From Betaproteobacteria bacterium GR16-43 (lineage in GTDB: Bacteria > Pseudomonadota > Gammaproteobacteria > Burkholderiales > Usitatibacteraceae), in NCBI GenBank assembly GCA_001953215.1, contig CP019169.1:3100001-3164000 (forward strand): 64,000 bases of DNA, written 5' to 3'. A program made the position numbers and the translations under genes. Below are positions 1-10,382 of the stretch, piece by piece (positions within the stretch are counted from its first letter, which is position 1; each line of letters starts with the position of its first letter). Under the pieces are notes generated by a model. That model saw nothing but the letters and a program-made list of their open reading frames with translations, was not told the DNA's origin and did no database searches.

Positions 1-2
1 TC

Positions 3-1787
3 TTCCAGGCGCCCGCCGGCGATGCGCAGCCCGACGCGATGGGCCTCACCGCGCAGAACCCCGTGCGCGCGGGCTCGATGGTGTCTTCGAACTTCACGCG
101 CATCTACGGTGTGAACGCCCCGGTGCCGATCTCGATCTCCGGCGGTGGGGAGTACAGCGTGAACGGCGGCGCCTTCACCTCGGCCGCCGGGACCGTGAGC
201 GAGCTCGACTCGATCCAGGTCCGCCTCAAGGCCTCGGCCACGCCCAATGGGGTGAAGACGGCCACGCTCAACGCGGGCGGCACCCTCTCGAACTTCCAGG
301 TCCGGACCTACGGCCCGGGCACGGTGGTGAACGGGCTCTACTTCAGCAGCAGCCCCGGCGATTACGTCGGCCTCGGCCAGACGAAGTTCTATCCCGCGCC
401 TCCGAACCGGATGTCGGTCCAGCCGTACGGCACCGGGGCGTACTTCAGCTTCGACGTGGTCGGCGGCACGTGGTGGAGCCTCATCATCGGCGCGGCCGGC
501 GGCGCGCAGCTTGCCCCCGGGACGTACGAAAACGCGCAACGTTTCGCCTCCGGCACCAACCCCGGACTCGACTTCAGCGGCGACGGTCGTGGCTGCAACC
601 AGCAGGCCGGGCGCTTCGTCGTCCACGAAGCCGTGTATTCGTTCGGCACCCTGGTCAAGTTCGCCGCGGACTTCGAGCAGCACTGCGAGGTCACCGGTCC
701 GCCGCTGCGCGCGCAGGTGCGCTTCAACACGACCGTCCCGTTCAGCCAGTACCTCGCGCAGAACGTGCCGCAGGACCTGAGCGGCGAAGGTTTCGACGAT
801 CTCCTCTGGCAGCATCCGGACGGGCGCCACGCGCTGTGGCTGATGAACGGAACGTCGGCCACCGCGACGGGCGAGATCCTCGGCGCGGGCACGGGCTGGA
901 ACGCCACGCATGCGGCCGATTTCGACGGCGACGGCAAGGCCGACGTCGTGTGGCAGCACACCGACGGACGCATGGCGATCTACCTCATGAACGGGCAGGT
1001 GCCCACGGCCACGCAGCAGCTCCTCAACGCCGGCAGCGGCTGGACGGTCACGCATACCTCGGACTTCACCGGCGACGGCAAGGCGGATCTCCTGTTCCAT
1101 CACACCGATGGCAGCACCTCGATGTGGCTGATGAACGGCCTCGCGGTGACGGGTGGCACGACGCTGGTCGGCCCGGGCAGCGGATGGAGCGCCACGCGCA
1201 CCGGCGACTTCGACGGCGACGGCAAGGCCGACATCCTCTGGACGCACACCGATGGCCGCGTCGCGATCTGGCTCATGGACGGCGCCGGCGTGAAGTCCAC
1301 CAACCAGATCCTGAACGCGGGCAGCGGATGGAGTGCCACGCACGTCGGCGACCTGAGCGGCGACGGCAAGGCCGACATCGTCTGGCAGCACATCGACGGC
1401 CGCGTTGCCGTGTGGCTGATGAACGGCTCCGCGATGGCGAGCGGTGGCGGCATCCTCAACGCGGGCAGCGGCTGGAGCGTGGCGCGCGTCGCGGACTTCG
1501 ACGGCGACGGCAAGGTGGACCTCTTCTTCCAGCACACCGACGGGCGCGCCGCGATCTGGCTGATGGACGGGCTCGTGGCCGCGACGCAGACCCAGATCCT
1601 CAACCCCGCGAGCGGCTGGACGGTGCGCCGGGTGGCGGACCTGAACGGCGACGGTCGTGCCGACATCATCTGGCGCCATACCGACGGGCGCCATGCGGCG
1701 TGGCTCATGTACGGCACGGCGATGACGAGCGGCACCGGCATCCTCGGGCCCGGCACGGGATGGAGCGTCTCGACGGCGGGGCAGTAG
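3..1787 (+). CDS. FG-GAP repeat secreted protein A (5' end outside window)
   Basis: The reading frame is open from the first bases of the window, so the gene begins upstream. The internal ATG at 39 is not its start: the residues before it (PDAM) line up with the middle of the paralogue at 4369. The first ~245 residues form a beta-rich region shared with that paralogue. The remainder is seven repeats of about 40 residues built on 'D.DGDGKADI.WQHTDGR.A.WLMNG'. Such Asp/Gly-rich loops are typical of calcium-binding FG-GAP/VCBS propeller blades, and seven copies would close one propeller. The stop lies 2 nt before the next ATG, indicating an operon. Function is unknown; an exported adhesive or binding protein is likely. 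Confidence 0.85.
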   Translation, partial: FQAPAGDAQPDAMGLTAQNPVRAGSMVSSNFTRIYGVNAPVPISISGGGEYSVNGGAFTSAAGTVSELDSIQVRLKASATPNGVKTATLNAGGTLSNFQVRTYGPGTVVNGLYFSSSPGDYVGLGQTKFYPAPPNRMSVQPYGTGAYFSFDVVGGTWWSLIIGAAGGAQLAPGTYENAQRFASGTNPGLDFSGDGRGCNQQAGRFVVHEAVYSFGTLVKFAADFEQHCEVTGPPLRAQVRFNTTVPFSQYLAQNVPQDLSGEGFDDLLWQHPDGRHALWLMNGTSATATGEILGAGTGWNATHAADFDGDGKADVVWQHTDGRMAIYLMNGQVPTATQQLLNAGSGWTVTHTSDFTGDGKADLLFHHTDGSTSMWLMNGLAVTGGTTLVGPGSGWSATRTGDFDGDGKADILWTHTDGRVAIWLMDGAGVKSTNQILNAGSGWSATHVGDLSGDGKADIVWQHIDGRVAVWLMNGSAMASGGGILNAGSGWSVARVADFDGDGKVDLFFQHTDGRAAIWLMDGLVAATQTQILNPASGWTVRRVADLNGDGRADIIWRHTDGRHAAWLMYGTAMTSGTGILGPGTGWSVSTAGQ

Positions 1788-1789
1788 GG

Positions 1790-4372
1790 ATGCGCGCGCT
1801 CTCGCTGCTCGTCGCCGCCACGGCACTCCTGTGCGGCAACGTCCAGGCCCAGTATCCGGTGCAATCGCTCGTGATCGAGGGGCCCTCGGAAATCAACAGC
1901 CTCGTGGACCTGAACGTCCAATACCGGGCCAAGGCGGTGTTCACCGACGGCAGCACGGGCTACGTGAACGCGATCTGGCACGCGAACTCGAACGGGTACG
2001 GAGAGGGCGTCTTCCAGGCACCGGGACTCTTCAGCGTGCAATCGCTGGGCCCCACCACGATTCGCGTGGAATACACGCAGTCGTACCCTCCGTACTACCT
2101 GTCGGACCAGCGCACGGTGACGGTCGTGGATGGCACGCCCCCGACCGGCGAGGCGGACTATGAATGCGGTCCCGTCGAAGCGCCGGTCGCACCCGATGGC
2201 ACGCTCCTGCAGCTCCCGACGGGATACACCTATGATTTCCTGCCGCTGTGCAACGGGATGGTCCTCCTGTCGAACTCCGGGTTGAAGCGCGTGCAACTCG
2301 TGGACGCGGCCACGGGAGCTCTACGCCGCAATTGGCAATTGAACGAAATCCCGGGTCGCCTGATGCGCGTTCCCGGCACGCCGTACGTGTTCGTGACGAT
2401 GTACAACGCGTCGGGCGCCGCGCGCCTGGACTTGCGCGGTGGCCCGCCCGAGTTCATCAACGGCGCCGGCACCGACGTCACGCTGGGCGAAGCGGGCGAG
2501 GTCTGGATGGTGCGCAGTGTCCAGGGGAACCCGGGCGTGGGGCGCTACGACGCAGCCACGCTGGCGTTGCGCGGCGAGATGGTCCACGGGTCCGGAATGT
2601 GGCGCATTCACTACGATCGCGAGCGCCGCTTGCTCTACGGCGCGGAGACCGGCTTTTCCTCCGGGCCGGTGCGCCGCTCCTCCTATTCGCCCAAGACTCG
2701 CCAGCTCACGCTGCAGCAGCAGGTGGAGATCGGCTCGTACACCAGCGCGCTCGCCGTCTCCCCGAACGGGCGCCACCTGATCGTGCCGGCCGGCGGCGGC
2801 AACGGGGGCTTTTACGCAATCTACGATTTCGACCCGTTCAACCTCACGGCGCACTTCGGGGAATTCCCGGTGGGGCCTTATCCGAGGCATGGCGAATTCC
2901 GGTTTGACAGCAAGCAACTGTTCGCGACCAACGGCATGGATCTGCTGATTTACGACGTGGCGGCGCACCAGGCTGTTGCGGGTTGGACGCTGCCTTGCTA
3001 CAACGCGGAGTTCACGAAGGTGCGCTGGTCGCCTTCGGGCCGCAACCTTTACGCGGTCGGGGGCTGCGGCGACAACTATGGCGGCTCGCGGCTCTTCCGG
3101 GCCTCCCTGCCGGCCCCGCTCGGGCTCGCGGTCACGCGCAGCGGCCTGGGTACCGGATCGGTGTCCTCCACGCCCAACATCCAGTGCCCTCCGGACTGCA
3201 TCGACAGCTTCGCGTCCGGCACGGTCGTCACGCTCGTGGCCGCGGCGGATTTCGGCAGCGTGTTCATCGGGTGGTCGGGCTGCGGCACCGTCGCAGGGAA
3301 CACCTGCACCGTGACGATGGACGGCGCGCGCAACGTGAACGCGCAATTCCTCCGGCCCGTCGCGGGCGATTTCAGCCTCGACGGCAAGGTCGACATCGCG
3401 TGGTCGCATCCCGACGGCCGCGCCGCGGCGTGGGAGATGGATGGCCTCGTTCCCAAATCCCAGCTCGAGCTGCGCGCGGCGGGCACCGGCTGGTCGATCG
3501 CGCAGGTGGCCGACTTCGACGGCGACGGACGCAGCGACATCGCGTGGCAACACACGGATGGCCGCGTTTCGATCGATCTGTCGCAATCGCCGCTGGCACC
3601 GGCCGCCGGCACGGTCGTGCTTTCCGGCGGCGGATGGCACGTGTCGCATGCCGCGGACCTGAACAACGACGGGCGAGCCGACCTCGTCTGGCGGCACGAT
3701 GACGGGCGCGTCGCCGTGTGGCTGATGAACGGGCTGCAATTGGCCGGCAGCGCCACGATCCTCGGACCCGCAACGGGATGGAGCGTGGCCCGCACCGCCG
3801 ATTTCGACGGCGACGGCAAGGCCGATCTCCTCTGGACGCACACCGACGGCCGCGTGGCGATCTGGCTCATGGACGGCGTGACCGTGAAGGCCACCAACCA
3901 GATCCTCAATGCGGGCAGCGGCTGGAGCCCGGTGCAGGCGGCGGACCTGGACGGCGACGGCAAGGCCGACATCGTGTGGGAGCACACCGATGGGCGAGTG
4001 GCGGCGTGGCTCATGAACGGCCCCGCGATGGGCACGGGCATCACGCTGATGGGGCCTGGCAGCGGATGGTCGGTCGTGCGCACCGCCGATTTCGACGGCG
4101 ACGGCAAGCGCGACCTCTTCTGGCAGCACACCGACGGGCGAGCGGCCATCTGGCTCATGAACGGCCTGGTGCCGGCGACGATGGCGCAGATCCTCAACTT
4201 CGGCAGCGGCTGGACGATCCGCACGACCGCCGATCTCGATGGCGACGGCAAGGCGGACATCCTGTGGCAGCACAGCTCGGGACGCGTGGCGGCCTGGCTC
4301 ATGAACGGCACGACCCTGGTCAACAGCACCGAACTGCTCGGCCCCGGAACCGGATGGAGCGTGAACCCATGA
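1790..4372 (+). CDS. Secreted protein with Ig-like, propeller-like, bacterial-repeat and seven FG-GAP repeats
   Basis: 860 residues. The ATG at 1790 begins a clear signal peptide (MRALSLLVAATALLCGNVQAQ). In order there follow an Ig-like segment with 'AVFTDGSTGYVNAIW' (about 20-115), a YVTN/WD-type propeller-like middle (about 130-440, with 'AVSPNGRHLIVPAGGG'), and a Cys-containing bacterial repeat segment of the InlB-B/PF18998 kind ('GWSGCGTVAGNTCTVTM', about 445-525). The last ~335 residues hold seven FG-GAP-type repeats. It is exported and probably binds a surface or ligand; no catalytic motif is visible. It starts 2 nt after the previous gene, and its stop overlaps the next start as ATGA, so translation is probably coupled. 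Blade 2 has lost the 'WLMNG' end (it reads IDLSQS). Confidence 0.88.
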   Translation: MRALSLLVAATALLCGNVQAQYPVQSLVIEGPSEINSLVDLNVQYRAKAVFTDGSTGYVNAIWHANSNGYGEGVFQAPGLFSVQSLGPTTIRVEYTQSYPPYYLSDQRTVTVVDGTPPTGEADYECGPVEAPVAPDGTLLQLPTGYTYDFLPLCNGMVLLSNSGLKRVQLVDAATGALRRNWQLNEIPGRLMRVPGTPYVFVTMYNASGAARLDLRGGPPEFINGAGTDVTLGEAGEVWMVRSVQGNPGVGRYDAATLALRGEMVHGSGMWRIHYDRERRLLYGAETGFSSGPVRRSSYSPKTRQLTLQQQVEIGSYTSALAVSPNGRHLIVPAGGGNGGFYAIYDFDPFNLTAHFGEFPVGPYPRHGEFRFDSKQLFATNGMDLLIYDVAAHQAVAGWTLPCYNAEFTKVRWSPSGRNLYAVGGCGDNYGGSRLFRASLPAPLGLAVTRSGLGTGSVSSTPNIQCPPDCIDSFASGTVVTLVAAADFGSVFIGWSGCGTVAGNTCTVTMDGARNVNAQFLRPVAGDFSLDGKVDIAWSHPDGRAAAWEMDGLVPKSQLELRAAGTGWSIAQVADFDGDGRSDIAWQHTDGRVSIDLSQSPLAPAAGTVVLSGGGWHVSHAADLNNDGRADLVWRHDDGRVAVWLMNGLQLAGSATILGPATGWSVARTADFDGDGKADLLWTHTDGRVAIWLMDGVTVKATNQILNAGSGWSPVQAADLDGDGKADIVWEHTDGRVAAWLMNGPAMGTGITLMGPGSGWSVVRTADFDGDGKRDLFWQHTDGRAAIWLMNGLVPATMAQILNFGSGWTIRTTADLDGDGKADILWQHSSGRVAAWLMNGTTLVNSTELLGPGTGWSVNP

Positions 4373-6678
4373 CCTCGAGATTTTCCTTCCGCTTCGCAGC
4401 GCTGGCGCTCGTGCGTGGCGTGATGTTGCTCACCGCGCTCGCCTCCACCGCGGCGTCGGCCGTGGAGCAGTCGGGCATGGTCTTCGAGGACTGGAACTCC
4501 ACCAGCATCATCACGAAGTCCTACTCCGCGCCGGACTGGACCTTCACCATCACGACTTCGCCGGGCTCGGTCGCCATTTCCGGGGCCGGACCGGCCGGTG
4601 GCAACGTCCAATTCACCTTTAACGCGCCGCTCGGCCAGCCCGTCGTGCCGGGCGCCTACGAGGACGCCTATGTCGATCGGTTCCCCTCGGCCTCGCCCAC
4701 GATGGACTTCAGCACCGTGTCCGCGTGCACGCCACTCATGCGCATCGTCGTGCTGGAGGCGGACCTCACCAACGTGCCGAAGCGCTTCGCCGCGAACATC
4801 CAGCTGGCTTGCCCCGGCGTGCCGCGCCCGATGATGCGCGAGGTCCGCATCAACTCCGCGATTCCGTTCAGTTCGGAGGTCGTTGGCACGGCCACGCTGC
4901 CCGATGCGATGGCGTTCGAGTCGCGCAATGCCGTGCGCGCAGGTTCGCAGCAGGTCTCGAACGAGACCATCGTCTACGGCATCAACGTGCCGGTTCCGAT
5001 CTCGATCACCGACGGCGAGTACAGCCTGAACGGCGGCGCATACACCGCGGCGCCCGGCACGGCGTCGAAGTTCGATCGCCTGCGCGTGCGCACGAAGGCC
5101 TCCCCGGTGCCGGGTGCCACGCGCGTCGCGACGTTGCAGGCCGGCAGTCGTGCCACGACGTTCACCGTCAACACCTACGGTCCGGGCGCCACCGCCAGCG
5201 GCCTGTACTTCAAGCAGATCCCGACGGGCTCCTTCAGTCCCTACGCGACCTTCTTTCCGGCCCCGGCGAGTCTCATCACGAGCAGCGCGAGCGCATCGAA
5301 GGACTTCGTGGGGCTCCGCCTGAAAGCCGTGCGCGAATCGGGCGAGTTTCACACCGATTTCAAGACGCCGTTGGGAGCGCCGATCGCGCCCGGTGCCTAC
5401 GAGAATGCACAACGCTATCCGTTCCAGCCCGGCGGCACCCCCGGATTGTCGTTCTATGCATTCAGTTTCATGCCGATCAGCTGCAACACGCTGACGGGGC
5501 GGTTCGTCGTGCACGAGGCCACTTTCGCCGGAGACGGCACCGTGCAACGCTTCGCCGCGGATTTCGAGCAACGCTGCGACAGCTTCGGGTCCGAGCTCCA
5601 CACGGGCCAGGTGCGCTTCAACTCGCTCGTTCCGTTCGGCTTCAGCCGCGGCCGGTACGTCGGACTCGACGTCAGCGGCGAGGGCTTCGACGATCTGCTC
5701 TGGCAGCACACCGACGGCCGCCACGCCGCGTGGCTCATGAACGGGCTCACGCCCACGTCCACGGCCGAGATCCTCGCGGCGGCCTCGGGGTGGAACGTCA
5801 CGCACACCGGTGATTTCGACGCGGACGGACGCACCGATCTCGTCTGGCAGCATCCCGACGGCCGCATGGCGATCTGGCTCATGAACGGCCTGGCGCCGTC
5901 CGCGACGCAGCAGCTTCTCGATGCGGGCGGCCGCACGGTGGTGCACGTTGCGGACCTGAACGGCGACGGCAAGCCGGACCTCGTGCTGCGCAACGCGGAC
6001 GGCACGACGGCGCTCTGGATCATGGACGGCCTCACGGCCACTTCGCAGGCCACGCTCGCGGGCACCGGAGGCGGCTGGAGTGTTGCGAGGACAGGAGACT
6101 TCGACGGCGACGGCAAGGCCGATCTGTTGTGGAAGCACACGGATGGCCGTGTCGCGATCTGGCTCATGAACGGCACCGCCGTGACGGCCACGAACCAGAT
6201 CCTGAACGCCGGTACCGGCTGGTCGCCCGTGCACGTCGCGGACCTCGATGGCGACGGCAAGTCGGACATCGTGTGGCAGCACACCGACGGCACGATCGCC
6301 GCGTGGCTCATGAACGGCACCGCGATGGCGAGCGGCTCGGGCATCCTGGGCGCGGGCAGCGGCTGGAGCGTGGCGCGCACCGCGGATTTCGACGGCGACG
6401 GGCGTGCCGACCTCTACTTCGAGCACACCGACGGCCGAGCCGCGATCTGGCTGATGGAAGGGCTGAAGGCCACGCAGCAGACGCAAATCCTGAACGCCGG
6501 CAGCGGCTGGTCGCTGCGGCGAATCGTGGACCTCAACGCCGACGGCAAGGCCGACATCGTCTGGCGCCACACGGATGGCCGCCATGCCGCGTGGCTGATG
6601 GACGGCGTGGCGATGACTTCGGGGCAGGGCATCCTCGGTCCCGGCACCGGCTGGAGCGTGCTCGGAGATGCGCCATGA
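4369..6678 (+). CDS. FG-GAP repeat secreted protein C, paralogue of the first gene
   Basis: 769 residues, starting at ATG 4369 inside the previous stop (ATGA). A hydrophobic N-terminus ending in 'STAASAVEQ' reads as a signal peptide. Residues ~30-430 are a beta-rich region; its second half matches the N-terminal part of the gene at position 3 ('RAGSQQVSNETIVYGINVPV' against 'RAGSMVSSNFTRIYGVNAPV'). The C-terminus carries seven FG-GAP-like repeats. Blade 3 is the most diverged (DLVLRNADGTTALWIMDG). The gene is a full-length version of the window's first, truncated gene. Export and calcium binding are inferred from the family; the biological role is unknown. Confidence 0.87.
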   Translation: MTSRFSFRFAALALVRGVMLLTALASTAASAVEQSGMVFEDWNSTSIITKSYSAPDWTFTITTSPGSVAISGAGPAGGNVQFTFNAPLGQPVVPGAYEDAYVDRFPSASPTMDFSTVSACTPLMRIVVLEADLTNVPKRFAANIQLACPGVPRPMMREVRINSAIPFSSEVVGTATLPDAMAFESRNAVRAGSQQVSNETIVYGINVPVPISITDGEYSLNGGAYTAAPGTASKFDRLRVRTKASPVPGATRVATLQAGSRATTFTVNTYGPGATASGLYFKQIPTGSFSPYATFFPAPASLITSSASASKDFVGLRLKAVRESGEFHTDFKTPLGAPIAPGAYENAQRYPFQPGGTPGLSFYAFSFMPISCNTLTGRFVVHEATFAGDGTVQRFAADFEQRCDSFGSELHTGQVRFNSLVPFGFSRGRYVGLDVSGEGFDDLLWQHTDGRHAAWLMNGLTPTSTAEILAAASGWNVTHTGDFDADGRTDLVWQHPDGRMAIWLMNGLAPSATQQLLDAGGRTVVHVADLNGDGKPDLVLRNADGTTALWIMDGLTATSQATLAGTGGGWSVARTGDFDGDGKADLLWKHTDGRVAIWLMNGTAVTATNQILNAGTGWSPVHVADLDGDGKSDIVWQHTDGTIAAWLMNGTAMASGSGILGAGSGWSVARTADFDGDGRADLYFEHTDGRAAIWLMEGLKATQQTQILNAGSGWSLRRIVDLNADGKADIVWRHTDGRHAAWLMDGVAMTSGQGILGPGTGWSVLGDAP

Positions 6679-9600
6679 ACATGAAACGCGTGATTCGCGC
6701 CGTAGCACTCCCGCTGCTGTTGGCCGCGGGACCGGCGCTGGCGCAATCGGTGCTCTGGCAAACGTCGTTCGCGGCGCGCCTCCCCACGAGCACGACCGCG
6801 ACCTCGGTCGCGTTCGATGGCGCCGGCAACGTGGTTGCCACCGGCAAGACCTGGGGCTTCTACATCCCCGATTGCCTGACCATCAAGTACGCGGCGGCGA
6901 CCGGGGCGCAACTCTGGCTGGCCGAGTTCTCCGGCGGGCAGGACTCCTTCGACAAGGACTGCTTCGTGGCCACCGATGCGGCCGGTGACGTGTTCCTCGC
7001 GTCGCGTCGCGGCGCCGAGTTCGCGATGGCGAAGTACGCCGGGGCGACCGGTGCACTGCTCTGGGAGTCGACGACTTCGGGCGCGCCGGTTTCTTCCTCG
7101 GGGCGCGTCACGGGGATCGCCGTCGACCCTTCCGGCAGCCCCGTCCTGTTCGGCACGCGCTTCGCCGCATCGGCCGGGCGCATCCGCGCGGTCAAGTTCG
7201 CATCCGCCACGGGTGCCATCGCGTGGGACTTCATCGACATGTTCGATACGGGCTTCGCGACCTCGTTGGCGACCGACGCCGCGGGCAACGTCTTCGTCGC
7301 AGGCGCGCACGGCTCGGAGGCGGTTCTCCTCAAGCTGTCCGCGGCCAGCGGCACGCTGATCTGGGGCAAGACGTACGCGGGCGTCGACCAGGAAATCGAG
7401 TTCCACACGGCGGTCGCCGTCGACGCGGGCGGCAACGCGATCGTCACGGGCGTGACCACGGCCGTGAGCGCCGTCACGCCAAGCCCGGCGCGCAACTTCA
7501 AGACGTTCAAGTACGCCGCAGCCGATGGCGCCATCCTCTGGGAGAAGACGTACGACACGCCCGGTACGATGACCGACGACACGCCCGGCTTCCTTTCACT
7601 GGATGCCGCGGGCAATGCGTATGTGGTCGGATACGCGAACGGCAACTACCCGAACATCGCGGTCTTCAAGGCGATCAAGTACGCCAACGCCGATGGCGCC
7701 GTCCTCTGGGAGAGCGCCGGTCCCGAGGTCGCCTCCATGAGTGCGAGGGCTGTGCGTATCGCGGGCGACGGCCACCTCGTCGTCGCGGGGACGTCGGGCC
7801 CCGGCAGTGGCGGGTACGACATCCGCACGATCAAGCTCGACGGCTCGAACGGCACGCTGCGCTGGGACCGGGCCTACGCGGGCCGGGCCGGCAAGGACGA
7901 CATCACGCGGGCGCTCACCGTCGCACCCGACGGCGGTGCCGTGATCGCGGGCGGGACACGAGGCGGGGACAGCCTCGACGACTTCCTCTTGATCCGCTAC
8001 ACCGCGGCCGGCACCGAGTCCTGGCAGGCCACGGCACCCGAACGCACGATCCCGACCGAGACCGCGCCCGCGAAGATCGTGGCCGACGCTGCCGGCGACC
8101 TGTTCGTGACCGGCTGGTACGGAAACTACAGCACGGGCCTGGGCGACAACGACGAGATCCTCACGCTGAAGCTTTCGGGTACTACCGGCGCCGTGCTGTG
8201 GTCGCACGTGTACAACGGGCTCGGCGAGGACGGCCCTACGGACATGGCGGTCGATGCCGCGGGCAACCTCTTCGTCACGGGATGGACCACGGCCGCGAAC
8301 GGCAAGAAGGACATTCGCACCGCCAAGCACTCGGGCGCCACGGGCCAGGTCCTCTGGACCGCATTCTTCAACGGGCCTTCGAACGACAACGATGAGGGCT
8401 ACCGCGTCGCCGTGGACGCGGCCGGTGACGTCATCATGAGCGGCCGCAGTGTCAAGGACGGAAGCACCGCCCGGAAGACGATCAAGTACGCCGGGGCGAG
8501 CGGCACGTTGCTGTGGCAATCGCCCTACGACGGGTACGGCGCCGATGACGTGCTGGTCCTCGACGCCGCGGGCAATGCGATCGTCGCCGGGTACGCGTAC
8601 GACTCGGGGACCGGCCTGTCGTCCACACGCATCATCAAGCAGGCCTCGGCCAACGGTGCGATCCTCTGGGAGCGCCTGATCCCCGGAGGCTACCAGGCCA
8701 ACCTGGCGATCGACGCGTCCGGCAACGTGATCGTCTCGACGAGCCACTTCGCCGATCCGGTCTTCTCCTATCGAGCCCTGAAGCTCGCGGCCGCGAACGG
8801 TGCGACCGTCTGGGACATGATCGTTCCCGGGCCTTCCGGAAGCTACGCGAACGGGGGCCCTGTCCGCGTCGATGCAAGCGGCAACGTGCTCGTCACGGGC
8901 ATGATCCAGTTCCCCGGCCCCGTCGGTGGCGGTTACCTTCGCACGCTCAAGCTTGCGGCCGCCGGTGGTGCGATTCTCTGGGACCGGAGCGAGAACTACG
9001 TGACGGGCGTGTACGAAAGCGTCTACGACCCGGGCGTCGCGCTGGACGCCGCCGGGAACCTCCTGGTTTCCTCCAACCTGAGCCTGCGCAAGTACTCGGG
9101 CGCCACCGGGCAGCGGCTCTGGACCTTCACCGACAACGGCGCGGGTTTCTACAACGTCGCGGTCGCTGGCGGCTCGGTCTTCGGCGCGCGCGAATGGAAC
9201 GACCCCGTGTCTGGCGGCGCGATCCACGCGGTGAAGCTCGTCAATGGCTCGGCGCTGCCGGTCGCCCTCGACCTCGATGCGGACGGCCACGCCGACCTCT
9301 TCTTCCGCCACACCGACGGACGCGCGGCCGTGTGGCTCATGAATGGCGTGGCGCCCACGGCCACCGCTGAAATCCTCGGACCGGGCACGGGCTGGAACGC
9401 GACCCATGCCGCGGATTTCAATGGCGACGGCAAGGCCGACTTTGTCTGGCAGCACCCCGATGGACGCATGGCGGTGTGGCTGATGAACGGCACCACGCCC
9501 CTGGCCACGCAGCAACTGCTGAACGCGGGCGCCGGTTGGACCGTCACGCATGCGACGGACCTCAACGGCGACGGCAAGGCCGATCTCGTCTTCCACCACA

Positions 9601-10274
9601 CGGACGGGCGCACGGCGGCCTGGATCATGAACGGCACCGCGATGACCGGGGGCGCCACGCTGATGGGTCCGGGCCTCGGCTGGAGCGTCGTGAAGGCGGG
9701 TGACTTCGACGGCGACGGCAGGACCGACCTCGTCTGGGCGCACACCGACGGGCGCGTGGCGATCTGGCTCATGGATGGCACGACGGTGAAGGCGACCAAC
9801 CAGATCCTCAACGCGGGCAGCGGCTGGAGCCCGGCGCATGTGGCCGACTTGAACGGGGACGGCAAGGCCGACATCGTGTGGCAACACACCGACGGCAGCG
9901 TCGCGCTGTGGCTGATGAGCGGCACGGGCCTGGCCTCGGGGGCGGGCATCCTCGGCGCGGGCAGCGGCTGGAGCGTCTCGCGCACGGCGGACTTCGACGG
10001 CGACGGCAAGGCGGATCTTTTCTTCGAGCACACGGACGGTCGCGCGGCGATCTGGCTCATGAACGGCCTCACGCCGACCGCGACCACGCAGATCCTGAAT
10101 GCCGGCGGCGGCTGGACCCTCGCGGGCACGCCCGACCTGAATGGCGACGGCAAGGCGGACCTCGCATGGCGCAACAGCGACGGACGCATCGCCGTGTGGC
10201 TGATGTCCGGAACGACGATGACCGGCGGCAGCGGCATCCTGGGCCCGGGCAGTGGATGGAGCTTGATGCCATGA
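6675..10274 (+). CDS. Large secreted protein: SBBP/PQQ-type repeats plus seven FG-GAP repeats
   Basis: 1199 residues, ATG at 6675 overlapping the previous stop. A signal peptide (about 1-24, ending PALAQ) is followed by ~820 residues of repeats of about 55-60 residues. Each repeat combines 'VAVDAAGNVFVTG'-like strands with 'IKYAGATGALLWE', resembling SBBP/PQQ-type propeller blades. Starting near residue 860, seven FG-GAP-type repeats end the protein. In the cassette, blades at the same position resemble each other between paralogues more than neighbours within one protein (for example blade 4 with 'TVKATNQILNAGSGW'). It is the last gene of the four-gene operon. No C-terminal sorting or autotransporter signal is seen, so the secretion route beyond Sec is unknown. 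Confidence 0.87.
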   Translation: MNMKRVIRAVALPLLLAAGPALAQSVLWQTSFAARLPTSTTATSVAFDGAGNVVATGKTWGFYIPDCLTIKYAAATGAQLWLAEFSGGQDSFDKDCFVATDAAGDVFLASRRGAEFAMAKYAGATGALLWESTTSGAPVSSSGRVTGIAVDPSGSPVLFGTRFAASAGRIRAVKFASATGAIAWDFIDMFDTGFATSLATDAAGNVFVAGAHGSEAVLLKLSAASGTLIWGKTYAGVDQEIEFHTAVAVDAGGNAIVTGVTTAVSAVTPSPARNFKTFKYAAADGAILWEKTYDTPGTMTDDTPGFLSLDAAGNAYVVGYANGNYPNIAVFKAIKYANADGAVLWESAGPEVASMSARAVRIAGDGHLVVAGTSGPGSGGYDIRTIKLDGSNGTLRWDRAYAGRAGKDDITRALTVAPDGGAVIAGGTRGGDSLDDFLLIRYTAAGTESWQATAPERTIPTETAPAKIVADAAGDLFVTGWYGNYSTGLGDNDEILTLKLSGTTGAVLWSHVYNGLGEDGPTDMAVDAAGNLFVTGWTTAANGKKDIRTAKHSGATGQVLWTAFFNGPSNDNDEGYRVAVDAAGDVIMSGRSVKDGSTARKTIKYAGASGTLLWQSPYDGYGADDVLVLDAAGNAIVAGYAYDSGTGLSSTRIIKQASANGAILWERLIPGGYQANLAIDASGNVIVSTSHFADPVFSYRALKLAAANGATVWDMIVPGPSGSYANGGPVRVDASGNVLVTGMIQFPGPVGGGYLRTLKLAAAGGAILWDRSENYVTGVYESVYDPGVALDAAGNLLVSSNLSLRKYSGATGQRLWTFTDNGAGFYNVAVAGGSVFGAREWNDPVSGGAIHAVKLVNGSALPVALDLDADGHADLFFRHTDGRAAVWLMNGVAPTATAEILGPGTGWNATHAADFNGDGKADFVWQHPDGRMAVWLMNGTTPLATQQLLNAGAGWTVTHATDLNGDGKADLVFHHTDGRTAAWIMNGTAMTGGATLMGPGLGWSVVKAGDFDGDGRTDLVWAHTDGRVAIWLMDGTTVKATNQILNAGSGWSPAHVADLNGDGKADIVWQHTDGSVALWLMSGTGLASGAGILGAGSGWSVSRTADFDGDGKADLFFEHTDGRAAIWLMNGLTPTATTQILNAGGGWTLAGTPDLNGDGKADLAWRNSDGRIAVWLMSGTTMTGGSGILGPGSGWSLMP

Positions 10275-10382
10275 AAGCCATTGACGGCATGGACGGTTTC
10301 CGAGCGGCACTGAACGTCGCTCCGGGGAAGATTGCCGCCGCGAAATGCGGCTTTCGCTGCGGTATCGGCGCGCGCGGGAATC

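Noticed and set aside
780-1780. Regular ~120-bp DNA periodicity considered as a CRISPR or satellite array
   Set aside because: The periodicity comes from coding FG-GAP repeats; units are contiguous, diverged and in frame, with no spacers.
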